Assembly (NCBI RefSeq): GCF_016735115.1 | Contig: NZ_JAERQJ010000002.1 | Span: 372,001 to 436,000, forward strand | Length of the DNA: 64,000 bases | Origin: Aquimarina mytili | GTDB taxonomy: Bacteria; Bacteroidota; Bacteroidia; Flavobacteriales; Flavobacteriaceae | Direction of reading: 5' to 3' | In this document: positions 35,522-45,133 of the stretch, piece after piece | Position numbering within the stretch: position 1 is the stretch's first letter | How the letters are laid out: each line of letters starts with the position of its first letter | Translations under genes and position numbers: made by a program | Notes under the pieces: model-generated | Database searches by the model: none | What the model saw: the letters and a program-made list of their open reading frames with translations, nothing else | What the model was told of the DNA's origin: nothing

Positions 35522-36487
35522 TTAGCCAATAAAATCTTTACATTTTTCTTTTAATGGCTCTGCCAATTTGTGATGTAGCCCAAGATTGGTCACCATAGTA
35601 TCTAGAGTTATTTTATCCGGCAGGTCAAAATTCGCTTTAAAACTACCATCATCAGCAACATCGACTCTATTAAATAATTCTAAAATCCCATCAAAACGGC
35701 ATGTATCTACAAAAGTGTTGAAGGCATTGAGAAAAATAACTGGCGTACCCATTGCCAAACAGGGTAATGCACAATGAATTCTAGAAGTTATGACTAATTT
35801 TGCTTTGGCATATTTTTTTAAGCAATCTTCGGCATAAGCAAACTTTTCTTCTTCAGAATGTATTCCAGATGGTAACACCTGAGTAACGTAGTTTGCTTTT
35901 TCTAATACTTCTTTTGAAACTATTTTTTTAAGGTGTTTCTGTAATTTATTAAGTTGAAATGCATCTCCCTTTAAAACTCCTCGAATTAAGCTTTTATATG
36001 AGAAAAACAATTTTTCGGTATTCGGATAATTATAAAAAGGATCTACAATGTAAATTTCATCATTACGCTGGCTATCATCAACTTTATAATTATCAAGTGT
36101 TAGGGTAAGACATCCGGTAAAATAAGCATCAATCCCTTTTTCTTGTAATATTTGAGCAGTATACTTATCTCTACAACCTATGGGCTGATATTTCTTAAGA
36201 TAGGCTATACCTTTTTCTGTTAACATAAAAGGTGCTGCAGTAGAATTCATGTGAAAAGACACAAATAATGGATCTATCTTCTCTGAAGGAACCCAATTAT
36301 GAATATTATGTGTAAACCACCCATTCATAATCAATTTTGCCAAATCACCTGTATAATCACCTAATTCTTCACGATTTAAGAATTCATCAACTTTTGGTAA
36401 AAATTGTTTGGCAGCCAAACTTTGCACATAGTCTCCTACGTTATAACTTTTTTTACCTTCTTCATAAGTCAATAGGCCGTGTTTCAT
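35522..36487 (-). CDS. Polysaccharide pyruvyl transferase family protein
   Basis: 321 aa. N-terminal GLLTYEEGKKSYNVGDYVQSLAAKQFL is the family opening; the C-terminal lobe has KLVITSRIHCALPCLAMGTPVIFLN, with the Arg/His pair that binds phosphoenolpyruvate-like ligands. Members transfer pyruvate from PEP to a sugar, making a ketal and an acidic polymer, but some family members have other roles. It is followed 11 bp upstream by the gene for the PP-loop protein, and the two may act together. Confidence 0.88.
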   Translation of the reverse strand: MKHGLLTYEEGKKSYNVGDYVQSLAAKQFLPKVDEFLNREELGDYTGDLAKLIMNGWFTHNIHNWVPSEKIDPLFVSFHMNSTAAPFMLTEKGIAYLKKYQPIGCRDKYTAQILQEKGIDAYFTGCLTLTLDNYKVDDSQRNDEIYIVDPFYNYPNTEKLFFSYKSLIRGVLKGDAFQLNKLQKHLKKIVSKEVLEKANYVTQVLPSGIHSEEEKFAYAEDCLKKYAKAKLVITSRIHCALPCLAMGTPVIFLNAFNTFVDTCRFDGILELFNRVDVADDGSFKANFDLPDKITLDTMVTNLGLHHKLAEPLKEKCKDFIG

Positions 36488-36498
36488 AGTTTCGTTTT

Positions 36499-37770
36499 TT
36501 AGTATCGTATTTTTCTATATAATTCTCTTAACCAAGGGAATTTATTTCGTATTATAAATCTTAATTTTTGCTTTGTTTTTCTACTTCCGGATTTTTGATT
36601 AATGATTTGATCCAGATCAAGTGTCATAAACTTTTCAATTTCTTTTTGTTCTATGTTTTTATCCTGCAACACAAAAAAATCAGTACTCTCTATAGCCTTT
36701 TTTTGCAGACATTTCCATTCATATTTTAAACCTTCGGTCATTGAACTATTAGGTCCAAAGTTTCTAAATATTAATTCATACAAATTATCAGGAACACGAA
36801 AGCCAAAATTATTAGGATTTGCGCCTGATAAAATAAAACCGAACATAGTGCGCTGACATTTTGCACAAACATTACAATTGTACCCATCTCTATGCTCAGA
36901 ATAACAAACTCTTAAATTAATATGAATATCGTTTTGTTGTGAGTATGAAACGATATTATCAATTTTATCTGTTCGTCTTAGATGGTATCCATCATGAACA
37001 ACCATACTATTTGCCCATTTCATTTTTTCATCAATATTTGGGCTAGAACCCCAACCAAAATCAATTTCTTCGGTATTTGAGGAGCCTATAAAAATTTTAT
37101 GTATCCCTAAGTGGTATCCAAGAGGTGCAATCACTCCTAAAAGTGCCATACCATGTTGAATTTTACCCCACCATCCTATATCAACTAACAACTCAACCTG
37201 ATAGGTATAGAAATCTCTTAAGTTAGATTCTATATAAAACAACTTATCATTGTTTACTATTTTTTCTTCGGAATTATAACGCACAAAATCTTCCCAACGT
37301 TTGGTATCAGTAATTTCGACATCGGCTCCATGAATAGAAACCAGATACGGGTCTAGATCATAATTTCTGGTATACGACTCAAAAGAATCTAATCCACCAC
37401 TAAATAAAAGACAATTTTCTTCTCCCTCAATGGTATTTTGAACTAGTTTTTCTGCTTGTAAGTTTCCTTTGAATTTTTTATCCGGATGGTATTTATTAAA
37501 TTCTTCTTTTAAGCTGGATAATGAATTATAAAAGGTTTCATCTACTTCCTGCACATGTACATCAAACCCAACAAACCATGCTATCGGCATGATATTAGAT
37601 AAAAATGGAATAACGGCTATACTATCGGGCACTTCACTAACATCAACACCATATTTTACATAATACAGTTGACCGTTATCAAAAAACTTCTGGATGTGTT
37701 GTTCTACAGAATACTCATAGTTGATCCTGTTACCATCTTCTGCGTATGTTATTTTCTGAAGTTTAATCAT
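36499..37770 (-). CDS. PP-loop ATPase with QueC-like zinc motif, in a polysaccharide operon
   Basis: 423 aa. SGGLDS at 124-129 is the PP-loop of adenylating enzymes (QueC, NadE, TilS, asparagine synthetase). A Cys set at 289, 299, 302 and 305 (C-x9-C-x2-C-x2-CQR) closely matches the zinc site of QueC (7-cyano-7-deazaguanine synthase). The protein is nearly twice the size of QueC, with an extra N-terminal region of about 115 residues and a C-terminal tail of about 100. No other queuosine genes are near. It probably adenylates a carboxylate, for example of a uronic acid made by the dehydrogenase in the same operon, to form an amide or nitrile. Function is not known to me. Confidence 0.75.
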   Translation of the reverse strand: MIKLQKITYAEDGNRINYEYSVEQHIQKFFDNGQLYYVKYGVDVSEVPDSIAVIPFLSNIMPIAWFVGFDVHVQEVDETFYNSLSSLKEEFNKYHPDKKFKGNLQAEKLVQNTIEGEENCLLFSGGLDSFESYTRNYDLDPYLVSIHGADVEITDTKRWEDFVRYNSEEKIVNNDKLFYIESNLRDFYTYQVELLVDIGWWGKIQHGMALLGVIAPLGYHLGIHKIFIGSSNTEEIDFGWGSSPNIDEKMKWANSMVVHDGYHLRRTDKIDNIVSYSQQNDIHINLRVCYSEHRDGYNCNVCAKCQRTMFGFILSGANPNNFGFRVPDNLYELIFRNFGPNSSMTEGLKYEWKCLQKKAIESTDFFVLQDKNIEQKEIEKFMTLDLDQIINQKSGSRKTKQKLRFIIRNKFPWLRELYRKIRY

Positions 37771-37781
37771 TCCGTTATCAA

Positions 37782-39302
37782 TTATTTTCGCTTTAATACC
37801 GCAGCAATAGGTTTAGTAAACAATTCTTTCTCATAATCTAACATCCCGATAAAATACATCAGAACAGCAAAAATAACGGTATACGTACTCCCCTTTAGAA
37901 CGAAATTAAACCATCCATCTCCTGGTATATGATCAATTACATATCCTATTGCCAGTAAGATAATTACCGTAATAATAGTTTTATTTCCTAATTCTTTAAA
38001 AAATCTCAAAATGTTTAGATGAATTACTTTGTGATAATAAAAATTCATAACATTTTGAACTATTATCCAACCTGCTACTGATCCTAACATCATACCTACA
38101 GCTCCGTATGATTTTGCTAAGAACGCACCTAATATGGTTCCTAAAATCAAAAATGCTAAATACAGTGTTGCTTTAAAAGCTAGCTTATTTTTTGCTTCTA
38201 ATATTGAATTTCCGAAGCCCTGTACTAATGGTAAAGTATATGCAACCATAATTGCTAAGGCAATAAGCCATGATTCATAGCTTCCTTGATCACCAAGCTC
38301 ACCTCCTACCCATAGAAATACAAATTGTCTTCCAAATAGCGTGAATGCAGTTAATATATACATTAATACAATAAAAGATAATCTTCCGATTTTTATCATC
38401 ATATCTGTTAGCTGTTCTCCAGTAGCATTTCCAACAGACATTTGTGTAGCTTTGGGTAGAAAAACACTAGATATCGCAGTAGAGAAAGCTCCGTAGTATG
38501 TTCCGAGTGTAATTCCAATTCCATAAATAGACAATACAGCGGGAGCACTAATCCTTCCTAAAACCCAATGTCCTACTTTCCATTGAAAAACTCCAACTAA
38601 AGCAAATACAAAAATCCAAACGGAGTATTCTAGTATCTCCTTGATAAAGCCTTTATTAAAACTATGAAGTTTGAATCTTACCTTTAATTTTTTGAATACA
38701 TAATATCCCGTAATGGCTACTACAAATACATTAAAAACAGTATCGATAATCACCAACGCCATTGCTCTACCTCCTAAAAGTAAAATACATACTACAGTTA
38801 GCGATCGCAATACATATCGTACAATATTTAAGGTTTTAGGAAAAACAAACTGTTCATATCCAGAACAAATTGCGGTAAAAGCACCCCCTGGTAATCTAAA
38901 TGCAAGATTAGCAATCAAAATAATGAACAAGATTTTTGCTAATTGAATCTCTTGAGCATTTAATTTTGTGAAATACGAATCAATATAAAAGTAAAATGTA
39001 ATTCCAACGATAAGTACTAATACCGATATTACTAAGTAAATTAGCATCGTTGTTGCTAAAAAATTTTCTTCTCCTTTTCTATCTTTTTCGGCCCTGTATT
39101 TGGCTACAAAGCGAACAATAGTATTATTAAGTCCAAAATCCAGTAAAGATATCGTACCAATTAATGCTCCTATAGTGATATAAATACCATATTCATCTTT
39201 TCCTAAACTCTTAAGAATAAAAGGAGTTAAGACCAGTCCTACAATATTGATAAGAATGATCGTAGTGTAATTTAAAACAGCTCCTTTTTTTAATTGGCTC
39301 AA
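37782..39302 (-). CDS. Wzx-type polysaccharide flippase
   Basis: 506 aa with about 12-14 predicted membrane helices. The N-terminus KKGAVLNYTTIILINIVGLVLTPFIL is typical of the MATE/MOP-superfamily polysaccharide transporters, as are DFGLNNTIVRF and the Gly-rich helix ends. It would flip the finished lipid-linked repeat unit to the periplasm, where the EpsG/Wzy-like protein of the same operon polymerises it. The only flippase in the window. Confidence 0.9.
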   Translation of the reverse strand: MSQLKKGAVLNYTTIILINIVGLVLTPFILKSLGKDEYGIYITIGALIGTISLLDFGLNNTIVRFVAKYRAEKDRKGEENFLATTMLIYLVISVLVLIVGITFYFYIDSYFTKLNAQEIQLAKILFIILIANLAFRLPGGAFTAICSGYEQFVFPKTLNIVRYVLRSLTVVCILLLGGRAMALVIIDTVFNVFVVAITGYYVFKKLKVRFKLHSFNKGFIKEILEYSVWIFVFALVGVFQWKVGHWVLGRISAPAVLSIYGIGITLGTYYGAFSTAISSVFLPKATQMSVGNATGEQLTDMMIKIGRLSFIVLMYILTAFTLFGRQFVFLWVGGELGDQGSYESWLIALAIMVAYTLPLVQGFGNSILEAKNKLAFKATLYLAFLILGTILGAFLAKSYGAVGMMLGSVAGWIIVQNVMNFYYHKVIHLNILRFFKELGNKTIITVIILLAIGYVIDHIPGDGWFNFVLKGSTYTVIFAVLMYFIGMLDYEKELFTKPIAAVLKRK

Positions 39303-39344
39303 AGTGGTTGGTTTTTTTATTGGTTTTAAGTCTAATACTAAAAA

Positions 39345-40625
39345 TTACAATCTCCCATCAACCTTTTCTTTCAATATCCCTTTTACATCATATAAAATAC
39401 CGTTAGGTACTAAAAAGGAATGAAGATCAAGATTAATATATTCATTATGCGCTACTGTTAATACTATGGCATCATATTTTCGATTTGGTAATTCTTGTAT
39501 GGTAGTTAGATTATACTCATGTATAACTTCTTTTGGATTTGCCCATGGATCATAAATGGTAATCTCTGTTCCAAAATCAGATAAATGATTAATAACATCT
39601 ACTGCTCTTGTGTTACGTACATCAGGGCAGTTTTCTTTAAACGTAATCCCAAGTACTAAAACATTAGCTCCTTTAATACGTATATCATTTCCCACCATAA
39701 GCTTAATAACTTCAGATGCTACATATTGCCCCATACTATCATTAAGCCTTCTCCCTGCAAGAATAATCTCTGGATGATACCCAAACTCTTGTGCACGTTG
39801 TGCCAGATAGTAAGGGTCTACACCTATACAATGCCCACCAACAAGACCTGGTTTAAAAGGAAGAAAATTCCATTTTGTTCCTGCTGCTTCTAAAACATCA
39901 TTGGTATCAATTTCCATTAAATTAAAAATCTTAGCCAATTCATTTACAAAAGCAATATTTATATCTCTCTGGGAGTTTTCAATAACTTTTGCTGCTTCGG
40001 CTACTTTTATCGTTGGCGCTAAATGCGTTCCTGCAGATATTACAGATTTATACAGCGCGTCGACTTTCTTTCCGATCTCGGGTGTAGATCCTGCCGTAAC
40101 TTTAAGAATTTTTTCTACAGTATGTTTTTTATCACCTGGATTAATACGCTCTGGCGAATATCCAGCAAAGAAATCTTCATTAAATCGTAAACCACTTATC
40201 TTTTCTAATACCGGTACGCACTCTTCTTCTGTAACTCCTGGATAAACTGTAGATTCATAGACCACTATATCCCCCATTTTTAGAACTTTACCAACAGTTT
40301 CACTTGATTTATATAATGGTGTTAGGTCTGGCTTATTATTTTTATCTACTGGCGTTGGCACAGTAATTATATAATAATTACAATCTCTAATATCCTCTAT
40401 TTCATTAGAACAAAAAAGCCCTTTATCTATATCGGTAGTATCGCGTAACACAGATTGCAACAGTTCATTTTCTAGTTCTAGTGTAGCATCTATACCTGAG
40501 CGTAATTCTTCAATTCTCTTTTGATTAATATCAAAACCAATTACAGGGTATTTTGTGGCAAATAACCTGGCCAAAGGCAGTCCTACATATCCTAATCCAA
40601 TAACTGCAATTTTAATATCGTGCAT
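39345..40625 (-). CDS. UDP-N-acetylhexosamine 6-dehydrogenase (WbpO/TviB-like)
   Basis: 426 aa, three-domain UDP-sugar dehydrogenase. N-terminal NAD site IAVIGLGYVGLPLA (6-19), VYESTVYPGVTEE, YSPERINPGD, and the catalytic Cys266 in GGHCIGVDPYYL; C-terminal domain with GITFKENCPDVRNTR. The PERxNPGD and GVDPYYL forms are those of enzymes acting on UDP-GlcNAc or UDP-GalNAc rather than UDP-Glc. With the 4-epimerase encoded just upstream it should yield UDP-GalNAcA or UDP-GlcNAcA. The gene order (epimerase, then dehydrogenase) fits a TviB/TviC or WbpO/WbpP pair. Confidence 0.92.
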   Translation of the reverse strand: MHDIKIAVIGLGYVGLPLARLFATKYPVIGFDINQKRIEELRSGIDATLELENELLQSVLRDTTDIDKGLFCSNEIEDIRDCNYYIITVPTPVDKNNKPDLTPLYKSSETVGKVLKMGDIVVYESTVYPGVTEEECVPVLEKISGLRFNEDFFAGYSPERINPGDKKHTVEKILKVTAGSTPEIGKKVDALYKSVISAGTHLAPTIKVAEAAKVIENSQRDINIAFVNELAKIFNLMEIDTNDVLEAAGTKWNFLPFKPGLVGGHCIGVDPYYLAQRAQEFGYHPEIILAGRRLNDSMGQYVASEVIKLMVGNDIRIKGANVLVLGITFKENCPDVRNTRAVDVINHLSDFGTEITIYDPWANPKEVIHEYNLTTIQELPNRKYDAIVLTVAHNEYINLDLHSFLVPNGILYDVKGILKEKVDGRL

Positions 40626-40659
40626 GGTGGTTGTTTATTTATTTTTAAAAGGTTTAGAG

Positions 40660-41658
40660 TTATTTTAGGTTTTCCCAATACCATTTTACAGCTTCTTTTA
40701 AACCTGATTTCATATCAAACTTAGGATCATACCCAAGTAAATTTTTAGCTTTATCAATCGAAGCCAGCGAATGCGGAACATCTCCTTTTCGCTCAGGGCC
40801 ATATTTAACTTCTAAATTCCCTATTTGTTGATCAAATTCTGACAAATATTCTTTAAGCAGTGTTGTCAATTCAACCAATGTTGTTCTCTCTCCAAATGCT
40901 GTATTATATACAGTATTAAGAGCTTCTTGGTTTTCAGAAACTATAGATAAAAGATTCATCTGGATCACATTATCTATATATGTAAAATCTCTTGAAAATG
41001 TACCATCTCCATTAATAACCGGAGATTCATGCTTCATAAATTGCATTACAAATTTAGGAATCACCGCTGCGTAGGCGCCATTAGGATCTTGTTTTCTTCC
41101 AAAAACATTAAAATAACGCAAACCTATAGTATCCAGGTCATAAGATTTTTTGAAATTATCGGCATATAATTCATTTACATACTTAGTGATTGCATAAGGA
41201 GATAGAGGTTTCCCTATTTTTTCTTCTACTTTAGGCAGTGATTTAGAATCACCATAAGTTGAAGAACTTGCGGCATAAATAAAACGCTTTACGCCAGCAT
41301 CTCTTGCTGCGACAAGCATATTAAGAAACCCTGAAACATTAACGTCATTACTTGTTATTGGATCATTAATGGACCTCGGCACTGAACCCAAAGCCGCTTG
41401 ATGTAATACATAATCTGCATCATTGCACGCTTTGTTACAATCATCAAGGTTTCTAATATCGCCTTCAATGAAAGTGAAGTTTGGATTTTCTAATAGGTTA
41501 GAAAGATTTTTTTTATGTCCAGTTGCAAAATTATCTAATGCTACTACGGTACTCCCAATTTCTAAAAGTGCTTCGCAAAGATTAGATCCTATAAATCCGG
41601 CTGCACCGGTAACTAATATTTTAGAAGAACGAAGGTGTTCTTGTTGTTTAACATTCAT
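40660..41658 (-). CDS. UDP-N-acetylhexosamine 4-epimerase (WbpP/TviC-like)
   Basis: 332 aa from the ATG at 41658; a start at 41694 would add 12 residues. I prefer the inner ATG because MNVKQQEHLRSSK matches the short leader of WbpP-like enzymes, and because the upstream operator is then 104 bp away, close to the 100 bp at site B. Extended SDR: ILVTGAAGFIGSNLCEAL for NAD, AASSSTYGDS and YAITKY for the catalytic Ser/Tyr/Lys, YFNVFGRKQDPNGAYAAVIP for the N-acetyl pocket. It interconverts UDP-GlcNAc and UDP-GalNAc forms (or the uronates). First gene of the 18-gene operon. Confidence 0.9.
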   Translation of the reverse strand: MNVKQQEHLRSSKILVTGAAGFIGSNLCEALLEIGSTVVALDNFATGHKKNLSNLLENPNFTFIEGDIRNLDDCNKACNDADYVLHQAALGSVPRSINDPITSNDVNVSGFLNMLVAARDAGVKRFIYAASSSTYGDSKSLPKVEEKIGKPLSPYAITKYVNELYADNFKKSYDLDTIGLRYFNVFGRKQDPNGAYAAVIPKFVMQFMKHESPVINGDGTFSRDFTYIDNVIQMNLLSIVSENQEALNTVYNTAFGERTTLVELTTLLKEYLSEFDQQIGNLEVKYGPERKGDVPHSLASIDKAKNLLGYDPKFDMKSGLKEAVKWYWENLK

Positions 41659-41762
41659 GAATAGTAATTTAACTCCCTGTTTTTTAATCCCCAAAGCCTA
41701 AGATATTATCTAAGACTGCGCGAAATTAAGATTTACTAATAGAACATACAACATTAAATAAA

Positions 41763-41776
41763 GGGGATTTTACCCC
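41763..41776 (-). promoter_or_regulatory. GGGG-N6-CCCC candidate operator (site C) at head of 18-gene operon
   Basis: On the plus strand AGGGGATTTTACCCCTATTT, one mismatch from site B over 20 bases. It is near-palindromic, so orientation may not matter. It lies 104 bp before the preferred epimerase start. The following -7 candidate (TATGTTCT on the minus strand, 41748-41741) is poor, as expected if an activator is required. Confidence 0.6.
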
Positions 41777-41912
41777 TATTTACAATTCATAATGTTCTGT
41801 TAACCCATAAAAGCTTCACTTTATCTATAATAAAAACACAAACCCTTAAAAAACAGACACTTACATAAAAATCTAATTTTATTAACTATAACGTTTTCAG
41901 TACTGAATAACG

Positions 41913-43919
41913 TTAAAATTTTAACAAATCGAACAATTCTTCTTCAAATCTATTTTTAGCTAAAAATTGGTTCTCAAGATTAGGTTCAAAAGGAATTGGA
42001 GTGTCCTGGCTTGCAACGCGTTTAACAGGAGCATCAAGAAAGGTAAAACAGTTTTCCATCAACAAAGCAGAAATATCTGATGCTATTCCGCCAAATAACG
42101 TATCCTCCTGTAAAACAATAGCTTTTCCTGTCTTTTTTACTGATGTATATAATGTATCTGTATCTAAAGGTTGCAATGTTCTTAAATCAATAAAATCTGC
42201 AGAGACTCCAGGGTTTCTATCTAATACTTCTAATACCCAATGCACTCCTGCTCCATAGCTAATAATAGTAACATCATTTCCTTCTTTTAACAAAGAAGCT
42301 TTACCAAAAGGAAGATTATAATATCCTTCAGGCACTTCTTGTCTAATACTTCTGTACAAAGCTTTATGTTCAAAAAACAACACCGGATTTGGGTCTTCTA
42401 TTGCTGTAGCCAATAATCCTTTTGCATCATATGGAAAAGCTGGATAAACAACCTTAAGACCTGGAGTTTTGGTAAACCAAGCCTCATTAGTTTGACTATG
42501 AAAGGGACCTGCTCCTACACCGGCACCACATGGCATGCGTATTACAACATCAGAGGATTGTCCCCAGCGATAGTTTGATTTTGCTAATAGATTCACAATT
42601 GGATTAAATCCTGATGAAACGAAATCTGAAAATTGCATTTCAATCACGGCCTTAAAACCATTAATCGACAAACCATATCCCGTAGATACTATTGCTGATT
42701 CGCAAATTGGAGTGTTTCGAACACGATCTTTCCCGAAAGCTTCTACAAAACCTTCAGTTATTTTGAACACCCCTCCATATTCTGCAATATCTTGCCCCAT
42801 AATAACAAGATTATCATATTTTTTCATGGCTTCATTCAATCCATCAGAGATAGCATCAACCAGCCTTAATTCTTTAATTGCAGCACTTGACTTTATTTTT
42901 TTATAGTCAAAGTCTTTGTATACATCATCTAACTCTTTTTGCAAATCAACATCTACCAATGATTCTTCATTGGCTTTATTCCAATGTGTATCAATTTCAG
43001 ACTTTAGAACCGATTTTTTTTCTTCATCTATATCTTCAGAAATCACCTCTTGATTAATTAGATAGGTTTTAAAATTCTCAATCGGATCTTTTGTTGCCCA
43101 ATGTGTTATTAATTCTTCGGGAACGTATTTGGTACCACTAGCCTCTTCATGACCTCTCATTCTAAACGTCTTAAATTCAATAAGAACAGGGCGAGGATTT
43201 CTTCTTACACTATCAGCGAGTTGGTTTACAGCATGATATACTTCCAATATATTGTTACCATCAATAATATGTGATTCTATTCCATAACCTATACCGCGAT
43301 CGGCCAAGTTTTTACAGTTATACTGCTCTTTAGTAGGTGTAGACAAACCATACCCATTATTTTCTATACAAAACAGCACCGGTAGACTCCAAACAGAAGC
43401 AACATTTAAAGCTTCATGAAAGTCTCCTTCACTAGTACCACCTTCTCCTGTAAAAACCGCAGTTATCTTATTATTTTTATGTAAAAGATTACCTAAAGCA
43501 ATACCACAAGCCACACCCATTTGAGGTCCTAAGTGCGAGATCATTCCTATGATTTTATATTCTTGTGTTCCAAAATGAAAAGATCGATCTCTACCATTAG
43601 TAAATCCATTTGCTTTACCTTGCCACTGACTAAACAACCTATACAATGGTACTTTACGAGTAGTAAAAACTCCGAGATTACGATGCATAGGCAATATATA
43701 TTCATCATCATTTAAAGCAGAGGTTACTCCCACCGATATAGCTTCTTGACCAATACCACTAAACCACTTCGATATCTTTCCTTGCCTGAGCAATACCAAC
43801 ATTTTTTCTTCAATCAACCTAGGGGTAAGCATTTTTTGGTATAGCGAAATAAGTAGATCATTGCTATATGTTTTTCTATCAAAATCAAATTGTGATTTTT
43901 CCTTTGAAATGTTCTCCAT
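41913..43919 (-). CDS. 2-oxoacid dehydrogenase E1, fused alpha-beta (branched-chain type)
   Basis: 668 aa, alpha and beta subunits in one chain as is common in Bacteroidota. The alpha part (about 1-330) has the thiamine-diphosphate motif GEGGTSEGDFHEALN ... ENNGYG. The beta part starts around 345 (ELRLVDAISDGLNEAMKKYDNLVIMGQDIAEYGG) and has RNTPICESAIV and MPCGAGVGAGPFHSQ. It decarboxylates 2-oxoisovalerate or related 2-oxoacids and passes the acyl group to an E2 lipoyl protein, feeding branched-chain fatty acid primers. Not related to the polysaccharide locus; it marks return to core genome. Confidence 0.9.
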   Translation of the reverse strand: MENISKEKSQFDFDRKTYSNDLLISLYQKMLTPRLIEEKMLVLLRQGKISKWFSGIGQEAISVGVTSALNDDEYILPMHRNLGVFTTRKVPLYRLFSQWQGKANGFTNGRDRSFHFGTQEYKIIGMISHLGPQMGVACGIALGNLLHKNNKITAVFTGEGGTSEGDFHEALNVASVWSLPVLFCIENNGYGLSTPTKEQYNCKNLADRGIGYGIESHIIDGNNILEVYHAVNQLADSVRRNPRPVLIEFKTFRMRGHEEASGTKYVPEELITHWATKDPIENFKTYLINQEVISEDIDEEKKSVLKSEIDTHWNKANEESLVDVDLQKELDDVYKDFDYKKIKSSAAIKELRLVDAISDGLNEAMKKYDNLVIMGQDIAEYGGVFKITEGFVEAFGKDRVRNTPICESAIVSTGYGLSINGFKAVIEMQFSDFVSSGFNPIVNLLAKSNYRWGQSSDVVIRMPCGAGVGAGPFHSQTNEAWFTKTPGLKVVYPAFPYDAKGLLATAIEDPNPVLFFEHKALYRSIRQEVPEGYYNLPFGKASLLKEGNDVTIISYGAGVHWVLEVLDRNPGVSADFIDLRTLQPLDTDTLYTSVKKTGKAIVLQEDTLFGGIASDISALLMENCFTFLDAPVKRVASQDTPIPFEPNLENQFLAKNRFEEELFDLLKF

Positions 43920-44173
43920 AAAAGAAAATTAGCTACGTAAATTTAATTATTTTTATTTCAGAAGCCTTACCTCGTTCACATTATTATTAAGTAGTTGTTA
44001 ATTTCTCCTAAACAATCCTACGAATTAATTAAATTTACCATGTTTTTATGATCAGGAATTCAGAAATAACGAATTTGATCAATATTCAGTAATTGTTAAA
44101 ATTTTTGAATGACTATACTGTGTTTTACATCAAATACACCTATTTTAGTTCTTCAATATTAAGATTAAAACCA

Positions 44174-45124
44174 ATGAATAATATTCCAAGTGTAGATTTG
44201 GCTGATTTTTTATCTGATGAGCCATCTCGTAAACAAAAATTTGTTGATGAAATAGGCAAAGCCTATGAGGAGATAGGATTTGTAGCCTTAAAGAATCATT
44301 TTTTAAGTGATGAGCTTGTTAAAAATCTATATAAAGAAGTAAAATCATTTTTTGCGCTTCCTGTAGATACAAAAGAAAAATATGAAATTGAAGGATTAGG
44401 TGGACAACGCGGGTATACTTCGTTTGGTAAAGAACATGCCAAAGGCAAAAAAGAAGGGGATCTTAAAGAGTTCTGGCATTTTGGACAAGAACCCGATCCT
44501 AATGCTAATTTAATTGAAGAATATCCTGAAAATGTGATTGTTGATGAACTTTCAGATTTCAATGAAGTCGGTATGGAAACCTACAGAATGCTCGAAAAAA
44601 CAGGAATCTATGTGCTTAGAGCGCTTGCTATATACATAGGACTGGATGAACATTATTTTGATCATTGGGCAAGTAATGGAAATAGTATTTTACGTCCAAT
44701 CCATTACCCACCAATTACCGAAGAACCTAAAGGTGCAGTTCGTGCCGGAGCTCATGGTGATATCAACTTAATCACCTTATTAATGGGAGCTTCTACTGGT
44801 GGACTTCAAGTACAACGAAAAGATGGAGAATGGATCGACGCAATACCACAAGAAGACGAATTAGTGATTAATGTAGGGGACATGTTAGAGCGCCACACCA
44901 ACAATAAATTAAGATCTACGATACACCGAGTTATAAACCCTCCTAAAGAACAATGGGGCAAACCACGATACTCTATCCCTTTCTTTATGCACCCTAGAAG
45001 TGATATGAAGTTAAACTGCCTTAAAGAATGTATCACCGATGATAATCCAAAACAATATGATGATATTACGGCTGGAGAGTTCTTGCATCAGAGATTAGTC
45101 GAAATCGGATTGATCAAGAAATAA
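44174..45124 (+). CDS. 2-oxoglutarate/Fe(II)-dependent oxygenase, isopenicillin N synthase-like
   Basis: 316 aa from the ATG at 44174 (an in-frame ATG at 44093 adds a 27-residue extension not typical of the family). DIOX_N domain with IPSVDLADFL and IGFVALKNHF; iron ligands His194 and Asp196 (AGAHGDIN) and His251 (TIHRV); co-substrate Arg265-x-Ser267 in RYSIPF. All required residues are present. It oxidises a small molecule; the substrate is not predictable. The SUI1, DUF1835 and nucleoside phosphorylase genes follow closely and may be co-transcribed. Confidence 0.88.
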   Translation: MNNIPSVDLADFLSDEPSRKQKFVDEIGKAYEEIGFVALKNHFLSDELVKNLYKEVKSFFALPVDTKEKYEIEGLGGQRGYTSFGKEHAKGKKEGDLKEFWHFGQEPDPNANLIEEYPENVIVDELSDFNEVGMETYRMLEKTGIYVLRALAIYIGLDEHYFDHWASNGNSILRPIHYPPITEEPKGAVRAGAHGDINLITLLMGASTGGLQVQRKDGEWIDAIPQEDELVINVGDMLERHTNNKLRSTIHRVINPPKEQWGKPRYSIPFFMHPRSDMKLNCLKECITDDNPKQYDDITAGEFLHQRLVEIGLIKK

Positions 45125-45133
45125 AATTGTATT

